A stretch of 64,000 nt of DNA from Cycas panzhihuaensis. Its lineage: Eukaryota > Cycadophyta. Shown here in pieces: positions 35,827 through 47,242 of this stretch (within the stretch, counting starts at the first letter, position 1; each line of letters starts with the position of its first letter). Location of the stretch: NCBI GenBank assembly GCA_023213395.1, contig CM041465.1:119171741-119235740 (forward strand). Direction: 5' to 3'. Made by a program: the position numbers and the translations under genes. The notes beneath the pieces are model-generated. The model searched no databases and had not been told where the DNA came from. It worked only from the letters and a program-made list of their open reading frames with translations.

Positions 35827-38377
35827 TGTTTCCCAGCTTCCGGGAATGGATACGGAATCACCGACTCAGGTAAGTGCAGGTATGTCTCTCGCATTATCAT
35901 CGCTTTCTTTTACTGGATGTTTGCTTGCATATCTGCATGTGTATGACTTTATAGGCGGCCTCGTAGTCGTCCACACCTATTTTAGCCTATGACGACTATA
36001 GCAGAGGCACACTCCCAGCGAGTGTGGCACCACAGTGACCGACATTCCCGCATCTGCCCTCCTCGCTCCAGGATCCATTGGGTTTGCACCACCTCTGCCT
36101 GTGTGATGACTCATCATCGTTTGGTCAACTTGCCCACCCACTCGAGCCCTATTTTTGCTCCTTTGGACCCATTTTGTTGGCTGGATTGCTCCCGGGTAGG
36201 TGTTTTAGCGTTATGTTAGCCTTTAGTCATTCCGCTGCCTCAACTGGGTGGTTGGTGGGCCCCACTCTGACCTAAGCGCTGCATCACGATTTTTCGCAGA
36301 TGGCCGGGAATATTCGTGATCCAATATTGATGGTACGAATGTCTCAGGTTATTTTTAAAAATCTGTCGTGGCAATTTTGCATTTATTGCAAAACTGCCAC
36401 GTGGCTCGCGCTTTATTTCTCTTCCAGCTGCGCCCTAATCGCACACTTTAGGGTTTTGCTTGAGTACTTAAGCCCTTTTTGGCTCATTTTAAAGGATCTT
36501 TTGCTCACTTTTGGAATTGCTCTCAAGGAAACACTCTCCTGCTCTGCTTCTCTCTGCTGTTTGCTACATCAGTTGGACCTGCACCCTTCATACAATGTCT
36601 CTCCTTTGGCGTGGCTGAGACATTCTCCCAGCCCCTCAAACGCCTTGGAGAGGGCTCCTTTGAAGTGGTTTCCAGCCGGTCTTCACCCAGGCAGTCCATA
36701 AGCACCCCAAGTGCAGGTGTTTCCGGTCACACCTCCATAGCAGGGCCTCAACCCTGCTCTACTTCAGATCTGGGCTGATTTATCAGTCCCTCTCCGCTAC
36801 CCTTTGGCTGAGGCAAATCCCTTGCCTCTTCTCTTCAGGTATTCCTTGTTTTTATGCTTGTTTTCTTGTGATATTCATGCTTCAGCTCGTTTGCTCTTAC
36901 TTGTTGCTTGAGAGTTGGTCGCCTCCCTTTGGGGTCATTATCTGCGCTCTCCCGTGCTTCTTACTGCGTTCTTTGTCCAAGGCGTGGTGTGGAGGGTTGC
37001 ATAGGTTTTGGAGAGGAGCCGGGTGGATTCATGCCACCTTCCACGCTCCTTAGGCGGCTCTTAGCCCCCAAAACCTTCCTCTCGCCCGTCGCCTTTGGCT
37101 TGCAAACAAGGGTTTGAAGGCCCCTTTGTTGTTGCCCAAACCAACACACAAGTTGCAGCGCTGATTTGGAACCTTTTGCTCAGGTTTGGGCATCGCTCAT
37201 AAGTCCCAACCGCTAGTTTCTTGCTCCGCCTTTCTTCCCCGGGTCACCCGGTTTGCTCCTCATAGCATCCCGGTTCGCCGTGGGTACCCTTGGGCCTTTC
37301 TTTGCCCCTTTTGCTGCTATTTTCCAGCCCTTGCTCTTGACTTTCTCCTCGCTGCCCCGTGGCTCTTGGGGGGAGGTTTGGGCATCATTTGCGGGAGGTA
37401 GGCCACTCCGAGGCTTACCCAACCATTTACTTTCACTTTGGTCACTTTCTTTTGATACTTTCATTGTTGGATTAGCACTAACGCATGTATATTTAAATTC
37501 TCGTTTATGTTATTTAGGCATATATTGTTAGAGTTTTTGTGTTGCATGTTAGTGCTCTTCCTTCGGGAAGAGAAAGAGACCGCTATTGCTCAGTGTACTT
37601 GGGAAGCGTGGAGTCGTCACCCGTGGGCCTAGCTATCCAGAAGCACCTTCATATCGTTATGTTTTCGCTATTTCATTTCTTAGTTGGTGCTTCCTTTCTT
37701 TCTTAGTATTGCATTTGACTTTTCTGGGGAAGGTAAGGAAGCCCCCTCTTCGTCTCACGCCTATCTCGCATCCAAGATCGTTGTGAGTGGTTGGGTGCCC
37801 TCGAGAAGGTTACTTGCCTCGCGCCTTCGCTCTGTGCACGCCTGTTCTCCTCACGCCCTTTTTTTTCCTTTTATTTCTTTCGTAGTAATTAGTACATTGA
37901 AGGATTAAAGGGAAAAATTGGTTTGATACTTGTTTGCAATTCTTTTGTCTTGTTTCATGCATCTTTATCATTCGTAGGAAAGATTGTAGGAGTCCTTCTC
38001 TCCCCTACCTTTCCTCTTCTCCCCTCGACCGCACGAGTGCCTTGCTTCCAGCATCACTCGTGTACCCGGTTAGGTTGTGTAGGATTGCCCTTGGCCTGTC
38101 CCCATTAGGCCTTCTCTTCCCCCCTTCTGGCCACCCAAGGGTGGGAGGGTCCTATTCCCAGGTCAACCCAGGTTTGCCCTACGCACCTTCACCCCTTATT
38201 CGAGGTGGTGAAGGGTCACCCGATAGTAGCCATACTCCATTGCAGATCCCGAACTCGTGCTCGGCACGGGCGCCTGCGTGGTAGTTACCCATCTTTTAGG
38301 TCCCACCTTCTATCATTCCACCACTCACTCTCCCTTACACCTATCAGTTAGGTAGTTATCCCGTAGCAGTGCGTCCA
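35827..38377 (+). repeat. 5' LTR of gypsy
   Basis: 2551 bp, begins TGTTTCCCAGC and ends GTGCGTCCA. It matches 49657-52179 (2523 bp). The long LTR is normal for Tat-like elements. Short frames inside, including the Lys/Ser-rich - strand frame 37213-37464, are treated as chance because they are not tied to any motif. Confidence 0.92.
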
Positions 38378-38400
38378 CTGGCGACCATACTGGGGACTGC
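38378..38400 (+). other. Candidate primer-binding site of gypsy
   Basis: CTGGCGACCATACTGGGGAC follows the LTR directly. TGGCGAC plus a TGGGGA tail resembles primer sites of plant Tat/Ogre-type elements, but I could not match it to a named tRNA here. Confidence 0.5.
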
Positions 38401-39690
38401 CAGTAAGGGAGCTAGTTTCGCTCTCTTCGGTTGGTTTTGCTACTCTTGTGTGATCCTTTTCATACTTGTTTCGATCTCTACGTTGGGTAACCCCCCAACG
38501 CGTGTGTTTTACCGCTTTTTCTCTTTTCCTAACATTGTCGGTTGACCTTGCATGTGGCGTTTCTCTCGTTGTTTACGCGGTCTACCTCCTTTGTTAGAGG
38601 ACCCCGAGTATCGCCTTCTTGCCTCACCTGACCTCGATCCCACTATGGAGGATACTCTTGATGGACCTACCACACTTGACCATGGAAACCCATGCCTTTC
38701 CTCCTGTTATTCCTGGGTCCACCCAAGAGGGTGACGACCCCCTTTATTATCCAAACGACCAATCCCTTTCTTTCGATGCTCATCCTTCTACCCACGCCGT
38801 AGAAGGACCCGTTCCTATTGAGGGTTGCCACGTAGTTGGCAATTCTTATGAGGAACGTTCCGAGGATCCTACCTTGTTTGAGGTTCCGATCACCTCTTAC
38901 GAGTGTGTTGGGACTCCTCGCCGACGTAGTTGAAGCTTTCAATGAGTGTCGCCACGCAGCACGCTTGCAATCGCGTCCTGGGTGGTGTGAAGATGTTCTT
39001 CGTGGAGGCCTCTTCCTCTTCCGCCCCCACCTCATGCCTCATCCTCATCCACCCTTCCTATGACCACAAATCCCTTCGTGCCTACACGTACGTCCCACTC
39101 ATTCCCTGCAGTGGGGGCGTGCGTGGCACCTTCCGTCCCTCATCAAGGTCCTAATGCCTTAGGATCTTCTCGTAGTGTGTCTTTCCCTCAATTGAGGGTT
39201 AGCATACCCGTTCCTAATCAAACCAATGTGTCATCCCCTAATGTGGCGCATACCATCCCTAGTAGGCCTATTGGCCCTATTAGCTTTCCAACCACTAGTC
39301 ATGTGGGATCCGCTCCCACACATCTTCCAGCCCAGCATGTTGGTGCTTCCTTCTACGTTCCCCCAGGATATACCTCTCAACCTTGGGGGTAGGGTAGAGG
39401 AAGTCATCTTCCCATTTATGGGGTGGATCCGCTACACCCATATGGGATTGCTCCACCTACGGGTGGCCCATATGGGCAAAACCCGGTTCTACATCTGTCT
39501 TGCCCTTCTTCCAACGCAATCCCATCTGTTGTGCCTTCGCAAGGGAAGCCGACTCCCTTCCAAGGCACCTACCCCCACGCCTCTTTTCAGCAAGGGGCGC
39601 TTCCTCAAGGAGGGATGGGCGTTCCACCCCCACCCGCTCCTTGTGCGTTACCTACTTCGACATTCGTTGATCCTATGGTTCAGGCAAGGG
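38401..39690 (+). pseudogene. Gypsy leader and proline-rich gag N-terminus
   Basis: From about 39060 to 39710 the frames 39060-39392 and 39423-39710 encode a Pro/Ser/Gly-rich region (for example HTIPSRPIGPISFPTTSHVG and GGMGVPPPPAPCALPTST) that leads into the gag core. The stretch before 39060 is probably leader, with DPTMEDTLDGPTTLDHGNPC as a possible part of the N-terminus. A single start codon cannot be chosen because of frame breaks at about 39390 and 39715. Confidence 0.55.
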
Positions 39691-40237
39691 CGCGCCCGTT
39701 CATGGACTAGGTCAACCCCTCTTTCGGTTGAGGCGTTGCGAACCAACTTGCCGCCTCATCCCCCTGAAGTTCCAAGATTCGATGGAACTTCGTCGCAAGA
39801 CCCGGTGGAGCATGTCCGTAGTTTTTCTATGGCATGCATCGATTACTGGGCTTACGACCATATTTTGATGAAACTATTCCCGAGATCCTTGCGGTGATGC
39901 CTCAAATGGTTCTAGTCTCCTGCCCATTCCATCCATTCATTCCAAAGAATTGGTGGATGAGTTCATCAACTATTTTGATGTAGCTCGTCCATTCGAGAGC
40001 GGAATGAAGTCTCTTCTCTCGCTCAAACAAGGTCACGATGAGATGAATCGTGACTTTGTGCGACGATTCCACGACTTGCTTCACTCCACTAAGGCAACAT
40101 TGCCCGAGGAGCTGAAGCGAGACCTGTTCGTCAATGCGCTTCATCCCGAAGTCCACGTGGAAGTCCTCAAGATGGGTGCGACCACATGCGATTCCGCGAT
40201 CGCCAAGTGCTTGGCGCTGGAGGCTATTGAGATCTAA
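39691..40237 (+). pseudogene. Gypsy gag core
   Basis: The retrotransposon gag domain: PPEVPRFDGTSSQDPVEHVR and SMACIDYWAYDHILMKLFPR (about 39755-39890), a frame change, then the open piece 39950-40237 with DEFINYFDVARPFESGMKSL, QGHDEMNRDFVRRFHDLLHS and LFVNALHPEVHVEVLK. This pattern (F-DG...P-EHV, then L-x-x-LFPRSL, then Q-E-x-L-F-V-RF) is typical for Tat/Athila gag. The protein would build the virus-like particle around element RNA. Confidence 0.82.
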
Positions 40238-40532
40238 GCGGGCCTCAAGAAACCTCTTAAGCCCTCACAACGCTGTGAGGCACCACCCTCTACTAAAGAT
40301 ACTAAACCTTCCCAGCCGACGCGGTCTTCCTCTCATCCTACCGAGAGGACTTTAGACCCTCTCACATCAGCTATATGCTCATTCGAGCGTACGATGAAGG
40401 AGCTCAAGCTTCAAGATCCTTCATCTCCTACATCAAACAAGCAAGTCCAACAAACTACCCAAGTTCCTCTTCCCAGGAATGGAACGCATGATCCTCTCAA
40501 GCGAGGAGGTCGGACCGCTTGAGAAGAAGTGG

Positions 40533-40574
40533 TGCTCCATTCATGGGGATTGCTTCCACGACGATTCGCGTTGT
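40533..40574 (+). pseudogene. Variant zinc knuckle of gypsy gag
   Basis: CSIHGDCFHDDSRC fits C-x2-H-x4-H-x4-C rather than the usual C-x2-C-x4-H-x4-C. This spacing is familiar in plant Tat/Athila elements (C-x2-H-x-x-x-GH-x-T-x-x-C type). The flanking frame is rich in Arg, Lys and Ser (about 40640-40800), as expected for an RNA-binding tail. Confidence 0.65.
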
Positions 40575-40849
40575 AGGGCCTAGCATCCAAAGGATGCCCC
40601 TCGACGCGATTCTTCTCCTAAACGGGCCTCAAGGCCTAATTTGGATCAACCAGTTCATAAGGATCCGTTCCCTAAGCACGGGGAACGTGATCGCAATACC
40701 CAAACCAAGAACAACCGTAACCGAGGAAGATCACCTGATCCCCGTCCTTCCCGCGATAAAGGGAAGGGCGCTCAGAATTCTTCTTCCTCTTCTCGTTCTC
40801 CTAGCTGCCGCACCGTCACCTTCACGACCTAATGTGGGAAGAAGGTGAT

Positions 40850-41616
40850 CCAATTGCTTGAAGCAACTCCCACTTTTGCCCTTACGTGATCTCAAGCCGC
40901 TAAGGAAGCAGCGGGAGCTTTTTGTCCTCCCGCTCCTTCCGACCCTCTTCCGGAGACCCTTCCTCTGGAAATTCCTCTCTTTCCCAAGGCTATTCCTCAG
41001 ACGGGTCGTTACGACTTCCGAAGGGCACTTACCCAACCTACTGGGAAGGGTAAGCCTTTTTCTGTCGTGGACGAGCTCCATACGGTCGCTGCGGGAATGT
41101 CCTTGATGGACGTTCTGAGGAATTGTCCCAAGCAGCGGGCCCTCCTCCTGGAAGCTTTAGGATCGACTGATGTACCTGTCCACGCTTTGGGGGTCGCCTA
41201 AGGTTGTGGACCTGCTATTTCCTTTGATCCTAAGGATCTTCTCTCACGGTGAAAGGGAACGTCTGGAACTTCCCATTCACCATCACCATCGATACGCCTT
41301 TGATTGTACTCTTGAAGAACTGCTTTGTCGACAACGGTTCTTCCAAATGCCATGCCCTTGCGTGTCATGCAAGAGCTTGGTATTTACGCCTTGGAACCCA
41401 TTCCTGGCGATGCCAAGGGTATGACCAGTGGCGAAGACCCTTTGGGATGTCGCGATTCCGCTTACCCTTGAGGGTAAGACCATTCTTGCCGACATTGTAG
41501 TCCTTGACGTTGATGTGGATTACAACCTCCTTCTAGGTCGTCCATGGCTCGATCAAATGGGAGCCGTGTGCTCGACCCTTTGGGGACAACTTAAATTGCC
41601 CATGACGGACGAATGA
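40850..41616 (+). pseudogene. Gypsy aspartic protease
   Basis: The active-site motif reads FVDNGSS at about 41322-41345 (compare D-S/T-G), followed in the next frame by MQELGIYALEPIPGDAKG. The frame 41428-41616 then gives ILADIVVLDVDVDYNLLLGR and PWLDQMGAV, the usual end of Tat-type protease. One frameshift lies between. The upstream part (about 40980-41160, YDFRRALTQPTGKGKP...VLRNCPKQRALL) belongs to the same polyprotein. Confidence 0.75.
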
Positions 41617-42500
41617 GAGTGATCCATGAACGCCCTTTTACTAAACAAACTCGCTCTACCAGTTCAGCAAACCAAGGTTCATCCACTCATACCTCGGCTT
41701 GCTCTATTGGGATACCTAACCTGTCCGAAGAAGACCCCGCGTCTTCTCCTCCTAGTCTCACGCGGTTCACCCCTATTGGCGTTGGGAGTTACGGGTACCT
41801 TGCTTCATTCAGCGATGATGAGTCGCTCGACGAAGACGAGGGTTGTCCTCACCCCGTCTCTTTCCTTCACGCCAACAGGTCGCACCCGCCTTGTTCTAGA
41901 TCCCCGTCTAGAACCTCCCTCATTGGTGAGGCTAGCCCCTCGTGCGTGTCACACGTCATCGCTCGTGTTGACCCACCTTTCGACATTTCTCCTTTTTCAT
42001 TACCCCCCGTAGGTAATGGTTTTGAGGAATTGCCTTTCGCTCCTTCCGAGGGGCACCTTTCTGTTTTTCCTTCAGATTTCCGTGAGGAAGTTGAGCAACC
42101 CGACGGTCATCGCGGTCCCGTTGCTCTCACTCCCTCCGGTGCTTCTCCTACTCGAAGTAAGGTCATCCATGGGGTGGATTATTTCGAGGACGATGAAGCC
42201 CTGCTCGAGCATCTAGCAGGCCTTGCGCCTAACCTGCCTTCTGGTCACCACCGGCTTGGTCACTGGAAGATCCTCGCGATCGGATCCATGCCACGATCCG
42301 ATCCGCCTCTTATTCCTCCGCCTCCGGTTGATCTTGCCCCTCTCCACTTCGAGGAGGGCAGCGCCATGTGCATGGGGCAACCCAGACGTAGTCTTGGCCC
42401 CGCAAGGTCATTAAGGTTGGGTTGGAATGTTCTCGATGAGGTAAGGGAATACTCATACATTCCAGGAGTTTCGAGACATTTTCACGTGGGATTATGCTAA
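41613..42500 (+). CDS. Gypsy spacer segment between protease and RT
   Basis: An open frame of 295 codons that I take as part of the polyprotein, starting just after protease. It is acidic and Ser/Pro-rich (SDDESLDEDEGCPHPVS near codon 68) and ends with SYIPGVSRHFHVG, close to the NIHPGVxPxxFxW motif expected before RT. It is not a known domain. An open frame this long in an otherwise broken element suggests the polyprotein was intact until recently. Confidence 0.6.
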   Translation: MRVIHERPFTKQTRSTSSANQGSSTHTSACSIGIPNLSEEDPASSPPSLTRFTPIGVGSYGYLASFSDDESLDEDEGCPHPVSFLHANRSHPPCSRSPSRTSLIGEASPSCVSHVIARVDPPFDISPFSLPPVGNGFEELPFAPSEGHLSVFPSDFREEVEQPDGHRGPVALTPSGASPTRSKVIHGVDYFEDDEALLEHLAGLAPNLPSGHHRLGHWKILAIGSMPRSDPPLIPPPPVDLAPLHFEEGSAMCMGQPRRSLGPARSLRLGWNVLDEVREYSYIPGVSRHFHVGLC

Positions 42501-43087
42501 CATGAAGGGAATCGACCCCTCGATTGTTACTCATAACCTCACCATCCTTCCTGGCGCCCGCATGCACCGTAAGGCGTCCCCTTCACCCGAAGCTCTCTGC
42601 CGCCGTCAAGATGGAGGTAGAGAAGCTTCTGGACGCTAGACTCATTACCTCTATTGACTACCCCAAGTGGGTCTCCAACATTGTTCCCGTTGCTAAAAAG
42701 AACGGGGTAATCTGTATATGTGTTGACTTTCGCGACATCAACAACGCTTGTCCTAAAGACAATTTCCCGTTACCCTTCCTAGATCAGATCATTAATCACA
42801 CTGCCGGATTCGAAGTGATGTCCCTAATGGACAGCTTCTCCGCCTACAACCAATTTCAGATTTCTTCCGAAGACCGCCATAAGACGGCCTTCACTACTCC
42901 TTGGGGTACCTTTGCCTACAAGGCGATGCCCTTTGGCCTTAAAAATGCAGGTGCTACTTACCAAAGAGCCATGCATTTCATCTTCCACGACCTCATCAAC
43001 GACACGTTGGAGGTCTTTATGGATGATATGATGGGTCTTTCCCGCGTGAGAGCCCATCATCCTTCCGACTTGCGTGCCATCTTCTGA
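42501..43087 (+). pseudogene. Gypsy reverse transcriptase
   Basis: The open frame 42524-43087 carries VEKLLDARLITSIDYPKWVS, VDFRDINNACPKDNFPLPF, LMDSFSAYNQFQI, PWGTFAYKAMPFGLKNAGAT and the catalytic FMDDMMG at 43018-43038. These are RT fingers and palm in the Tat/Athila form. The metal-binding DD pair is present, with Phe-Met replacing Tyr-Val. The frame ends at TGA (43085-43087), inside CTGA, a CHG context where errors are common, and the protein similarity continues as RCCEYHVSLNLLKC. Confidence 0.9.
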
Positions 43088-43760
43088 CGATGCTGCGAGT
43101 ATCACGTCAGCCTTAATCTGCTTAAATGTGTGTTTGCCGTTATCTTGGGCAAACTCCTTGGATTCCTCGTCTCCAAGCGGGGAATTCAGATCGACCCTGA
43201 CAAAGTCAGAGCGATCCTCGACATGCCGCCACCTAGAACTCAACGGCAGATTAAGTCGTTTCTAGGCAGGCTCAGTTTTCTCAGGTGCTTCTTAGCCGAC
43301 TTCGCTGTAAGTGCTAAACCCCTCACAAACCTGTTGAAGAAGGAAGCTCCTTTTGCCTGGTCCGATAAGACCCAAAAGGCCTTCGAAGGACTCAAGGAAG
43401 CCTTGGCTTCCGCTCCTACGTTGGCGCCTCCCCGGTTCGATAGGCCCTTCATCCTGTATACCTCAGCGACTGACGAGTCCTTGGGCACTATGCTCGCTCA
43501 GGAGGATGACTCAGGAACTGAGAGAGCTATATATTTCATCAGTCGCACTCGTGGTGGCCGAGCTTAACTATTCCCCTGCCGAGAAGGAATGCCTCTCCTT
43601 GGTCCATGCCACCAAGAAGTTTAGGCACTACTTGCTCGGCAACACTACCAAGGTGATCGTTCAATCCGATCCCTTGAGATACTTACTTACTCATTCGGAT
43701 TTGACGGGTAGGGCCGGTCGTTGGTAATCCTACTCCAGGAATTTGATCTCCTTATCATTA
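43088..43760 (+). pseudogene. Gypsy connection domain and RNase H
   Basis: The frame 43130-43567 encodes LVSKRGIQIDPDKVRAILDM, QIKSFLGRLSFLRCFLADFA and FILYTSATDESLGTMLAQED; after a 2-base shift at about 43555 the frame continues ELNYSPAEKECLSLVHATKK, then RHYLLGNTTKVIVQSDPLRY. This is the normal gypsy RNase H following RT. The residue run FISRT / VVAELNY across the shift shows where two bases are missing. Confidence 0.88.
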
Positions 43761-45155
43761 ACCAGAAATCAAAGAAGGGCATGATAGTGGCCGAGCAACT
43801 TGTGGACGCCCCTATCCCTAACTCCTTTGATACTCCCGTTGACGACTCTCTCCCCGATGAGTCTATCTTGACGATTCAGGGAGCTCCTCCCCATCCACTC
43901 ATCGACAATGAGTGGTATGGTGACATAGTCTTGATCTCACGCAGTAGCAATACCGCCCCGACGCTAGTAACAAAGTTAAATCTCGTATCCGGACTTCTGC
44001 CAGGCAGTACCTCCTTGTGGATGAGGTATTGTATAAGAGGTCCTTCGATGGGGGTCCTCTGTGTGTCTCCTCGGGCTAAGCCGACTATTGTGTGCTTCGC
44101 GAATGCCACCACGGCATTTGTGGAGGTCACTTTGGGGCCGATCATGGCTCGAGAGGATCCTTCGCATGGGCTACTTTTGGCCATCTCTTTTTAAAGACGC
44201 TCATGCCTTTGCTCGGAAATGTCGGCGATGTCAAGAGCACGCCAACATTTCCCATGTTGCTTCCGAGGCCTTGCATCCTATTGTTTCGCCATGGCCTTTC
44301 GCTCAGTGGGGACTAGACCTCATCGGAGTTATCTCCCCACCTTCGTCGTCGCAGCACAAGTTCGTCTTGACTGCCACGGAGTATTTCACCAAATGGGCAG
44401 AGGCCATCCCCTTGATCACTACCCCTGGCAAAACAATTGCCACGTTCATTTACCAGCACATCATTTACCGTTTCAGAATTCCAGATGTCCTAATCACTGA
44501 CAACGGAACTCCTTTCTGTAATAAGGAGGTGGATGAGCCTTGTGAGAAGTTCAAAATCTCTCATAAGACTTCTTCCCCTTATTACCCTCAGGCAAATGGC
44601 TAAGTGGAGTCTTTTAATAAGACTCTTGTCAGCATCCTCAAGAAAACCGTTGCTCAATCCCAGAGGGATTGGCACCTTCAGTTGCCCTCTGCCTTATGGG
44701 CTTATCGTACCTCTATCCGTTCCACTACGGGAATGACCCCGTTCTCCCTGGTCTACGGTACTGAGGCGGTGCTCCCATTGGAGGTGGAGATCCCTTCCTT
44801 GCGAGTCTCCCTTCGAGGTTTCATCGACGAAGAGTCGATCCGGCAGGCCCGCCTGCTCGACCTCGAAGCTTTGGATGAGAGACGCTTAGCCGCCTATCAG
44901 GCTAACCTAGCATCCAAAGCCTGCTCACGAAGAGCTCACGATAAACGCCTTTGTTCCTGCCCTTTGTTTCCTGGGGACTACGTCCTCAAGCTCGAATATC
45001 TCTATGACCGTTTGACCAAATTTAAACCCCGATGGGTTGGTCCTTTTGTCATTATCGAATCCCTCGATAATGGTGCTTACAGGATAGCCACCTTGGAAGG
45101 GCTCGAATTTGAGAAAGCCGTTAATGGGATGTTCCTTAAGAAGTTTTACGCATGA
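43761..45155 (+). pseudogene. Gypsy integrase
   Basis: The N-terminal zinc-binding part is ECHHGICGGHFGADHGS at 44095-44150 and CRRCQEHAN at about 44218-44245 (HH-CC type). The core has LDLIGVISPP (first Asp, about 44312), LITDNGTPF (second Asp, about 44497) and VESFNKTL (Glu, about 44605), with 35 residues between the last two, so D-D-35-E. The frame 44604-45155 continues to WVGPFVIIESLDNGAYRIAT and a natural stop after KKFYA. A TAA at 44601-44603 sits two codons before the catalytic Glu and is shared with copy A. The piece before 44060 is split over frames. Confidence 0.88.
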
Positions 45156-45880
45156 TCCCTCGGCGATCCCTTCGCCTTGCTCCGAAATGAGCCTAAACTA
45201 CCATCTTAGGTTGTCCCCATTCTTCCCAACCACGGGTAGAGTGGCAACTTAAGATGGACTCCTTCTTCTTCTTTTGGTTCCTTGGCGGAACCCGCATTCC
45301 CATATTCTCTTGGGAACCCTTGTGTCGTCTTGCTTGGGCATCCCCCAATCAGGAGGACACTTGGGGGCATCGTTGCTCCCCTTTCCTGCCCATCGTTTCC
45401 TTTGCATATCCCGCTATGCTCTCCTGTAGACATGTACTCCGTCCTGCTCCCTAACCTCACACTTCTATGTCGTCCCGCTCACGGCGTATGTGTGTGCCCT
45501 TGTTAGGCTTGTGGTCGTACATGGGAGGAAACGTGTGCATCATATAACAGAATATCCACAACATAAAACATCTGCAACATAACATTCACAATACACAAAA
45601 ATAAATATACATATCATCCACATACGACACATCATATACAACATCTTATATCCAAATGGGGTTCCAATCACCCCATGTATATATATATACATATCAAAAA
45701 TCATGTCATCGTACATCACAGGCTGGTGTCCTTGCGGTACAATCATATGGTCCTATATATGACCCCACAGGCCCGTGCTTTCCCTTGTCATATCTGCATG
45801 TACATATCCTACTGTTGTGGCCCCGCTCCTGGGGTGCCATCTCCCGGTCTCTGTGATCCCTCTCCTGGGGACCACATGCC
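45156..45880. other. Spacer after gypsy integrase
   Basis: No supported gene. The left half is GC-rich with C/T-rich stretches. 45530-45720 is AT-rich with a short (ta)n run at 45680 and could hold transcript ends for both the pol (+) and the antisense frame (-); this is inference. Confidence 0.5.
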
Positions 45881-46433
45881 TCTGAGGCTCCTCCACAGGC
45901 CTCCGTGAGGCTGCCTCGCTCTCCTCATCCCTAGGTCGTCTCGGGGTCATCGCTGCCGTGTGGGTCCGTGTCCTGCTCCGGCTCGACCTCGAGACCATCT
46001 GCGCTACTAGCTGATCGTATCTGGCCTGGATACGATCCCGCTCTCCCCGAAGTACCTCCTCTGTCATCCTGAGATGCTCTGTGACGATTATCAGCTGGGT
46101 CCTGCTCTCGCTATCTCCGCCTGCACCACCCTGTGCCTCTAGAGTCTGGACCCGTCCTCGCAGCTCGTCTCTCTCGCGTCGCGCATCATCCCTCTCGTGC
46201 CTCGCGTCGTCTCTCTCCTGCTGCAGTCATCCCTGGGATGTGGCATGCTCTTGGGACTCTGCAGCCCATATGTCCCTCGCCCTCACTAATGGGACGAACG
46301 CCTCTCTGTGGGCTCCCGCTGCTCTAGGCTCATCGCCTGCCTGGATGGGCAGTTGCCCCTCTGCATACACCTGAGGGAACATCTCCCTCGCCATAGCCTC
46401 TATCAGTCTCCTGATCTCTGCTGTACCTACCAA
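45740..46433 (-). pseudogene. C-terminal exon of antisense frame
   Basis: On the - strand the pieces 46227-46433 (IRRLIEAMAREMFPQVYAEG) and 45753-46067 (LRGERDRIQARYDQLVAQM) can be linked through REMMRDARERDELRGRVQTL. The Glu/Arg/Leu pattern suggests a coiled coil. A GT-AG pair (donor GCAG/GTGAGAGC near 46545, acceptor TTGGTAG/GTACAGC near 46435) could splice this to the upstream exon. It would be the tail of the plant-mobile-domain-like protein. Splicing and exact frame are unproven. Confidence 0.45.
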
Positions 46434-46495
46434 TACAACACGCCAGGTGTCAGTCTATATCTCACGATATACCATGATCAAATCAAACCAAACTT

Positions 46496-47242
46496 CTATC
46501 TAGATGCTAAATGACTTTGGAAAAGGTTAGCTCTCACCTGCTGTGGCCACCTGATCCTCCGGTCACGCGGCATCCTCTCCTCCTGGCTCTCCGCTAGTTG
46601 CAGGTGCCTCGTCTTCAGGCACCTCCTCTGCCTGGGTCCCTTTCCTCGTGGGCGGCCCGGCTCGTCCCTGGATCCCATCGCGATCCGTAACTGAGCCCTA
46701 GTCACGGGTCCTCTGACCTCGCCCTGCACTCCTGATGGGCCTGCCTCTCCTCCAGTGACCCCGGATGGACCCTCACATCTGCTTGTCCCTGAAGGACCTG
46801 CCTCCCCTGCAGGTCGTGACAGGCCAGCCCCGCTGTCTCCACTATCTCCATCATCCCCATCGTCACTCCTGTCATCTCCCGCGGACACTCCTGCTCCGCC
46901 CGCCTCATCGTCGCTATCCCACCTCACCGTCCTGTATGGATCAGCTATGTAGTCTGGGAGAGTGAGGAGGTCTAGTGATGTGGCCTCCACCGATCGTCTG
47001 ACGTGGGCTCTGTCCTCTGTCCCCTCGGTCAGTCGCCATCCGTGGACCATCGGGGCACGATCGTGATAGGGTGAGGTCCCCGGGTGCCCGCTGCCGAAGT
47101 GATCGAAATACCAACATTGCAACAGTGTGCTATATGATAGCCCTCCTCTGTTGGACGTCCTGATAGCGTCTAGCTGTGCGACTAGGTTTGCCGCTATCGA
47201 GTGCTGATCCATCCTCTCGCCCGGCCGCGGCGGTGAGCGCAT
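46496..47242 (-). CDS. Antisense ORF with plant-mobile-like domain
   Basis: A 248-codon open frame on the strand opposite to gag-pol. Its N-terminal third (SYSTLLQCWYFDHFGSGHPG, MVHGWRLTE, then VRRSVEATSLDLLTLPDYIA, DPYR) resembles the plant mobile domain pattern of hydrophobic LLQ-W-x-x-H, a central Trp and a D-x-W-x-PY end. The second half is a Gly/Asp/Ser-rich linker (DDGDDGDSGDSGAG) followed by a basic tail. Antisense frames between integrase and 3' LTR are known in Tat-lineage elements; their role is unclear. The Met at 47242 is probably not the true start, since similarity continues upstream. Confidence 0.7.
   Translation of the reverse strand: MRSPPRPGERMDQHSIAANLVAQLDAIRTSNRGGLSYSTLLQCWYFDHFGSGHPGTSPYHDRAPMVHGWRLTEGTEDRAHVRRSVEATSLDLLTLPDYIADPYRTVRWDSDDEAGGAGVSAGDDRSDDGDDGDSGDSGAGLSRPAGEAGPSGTSRCEGPSGVTGGEAGPSGVQGEVRGPVTRAQLRIAMGSRDEPGRPRGKGPRQRRCLKTRHLQLAESQEERMPRDRRIRWPQQVRANLFQSHLASR

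Noticed and set aside
37213-37464. Lys/Ser-rich - strand frame present in two of the gypsy LTR copies
   Set aside because: It is absent or shifted in the third LTR copy (50698-51021 has another frame) and shows no motif; LTR identity alone explains its repetition.
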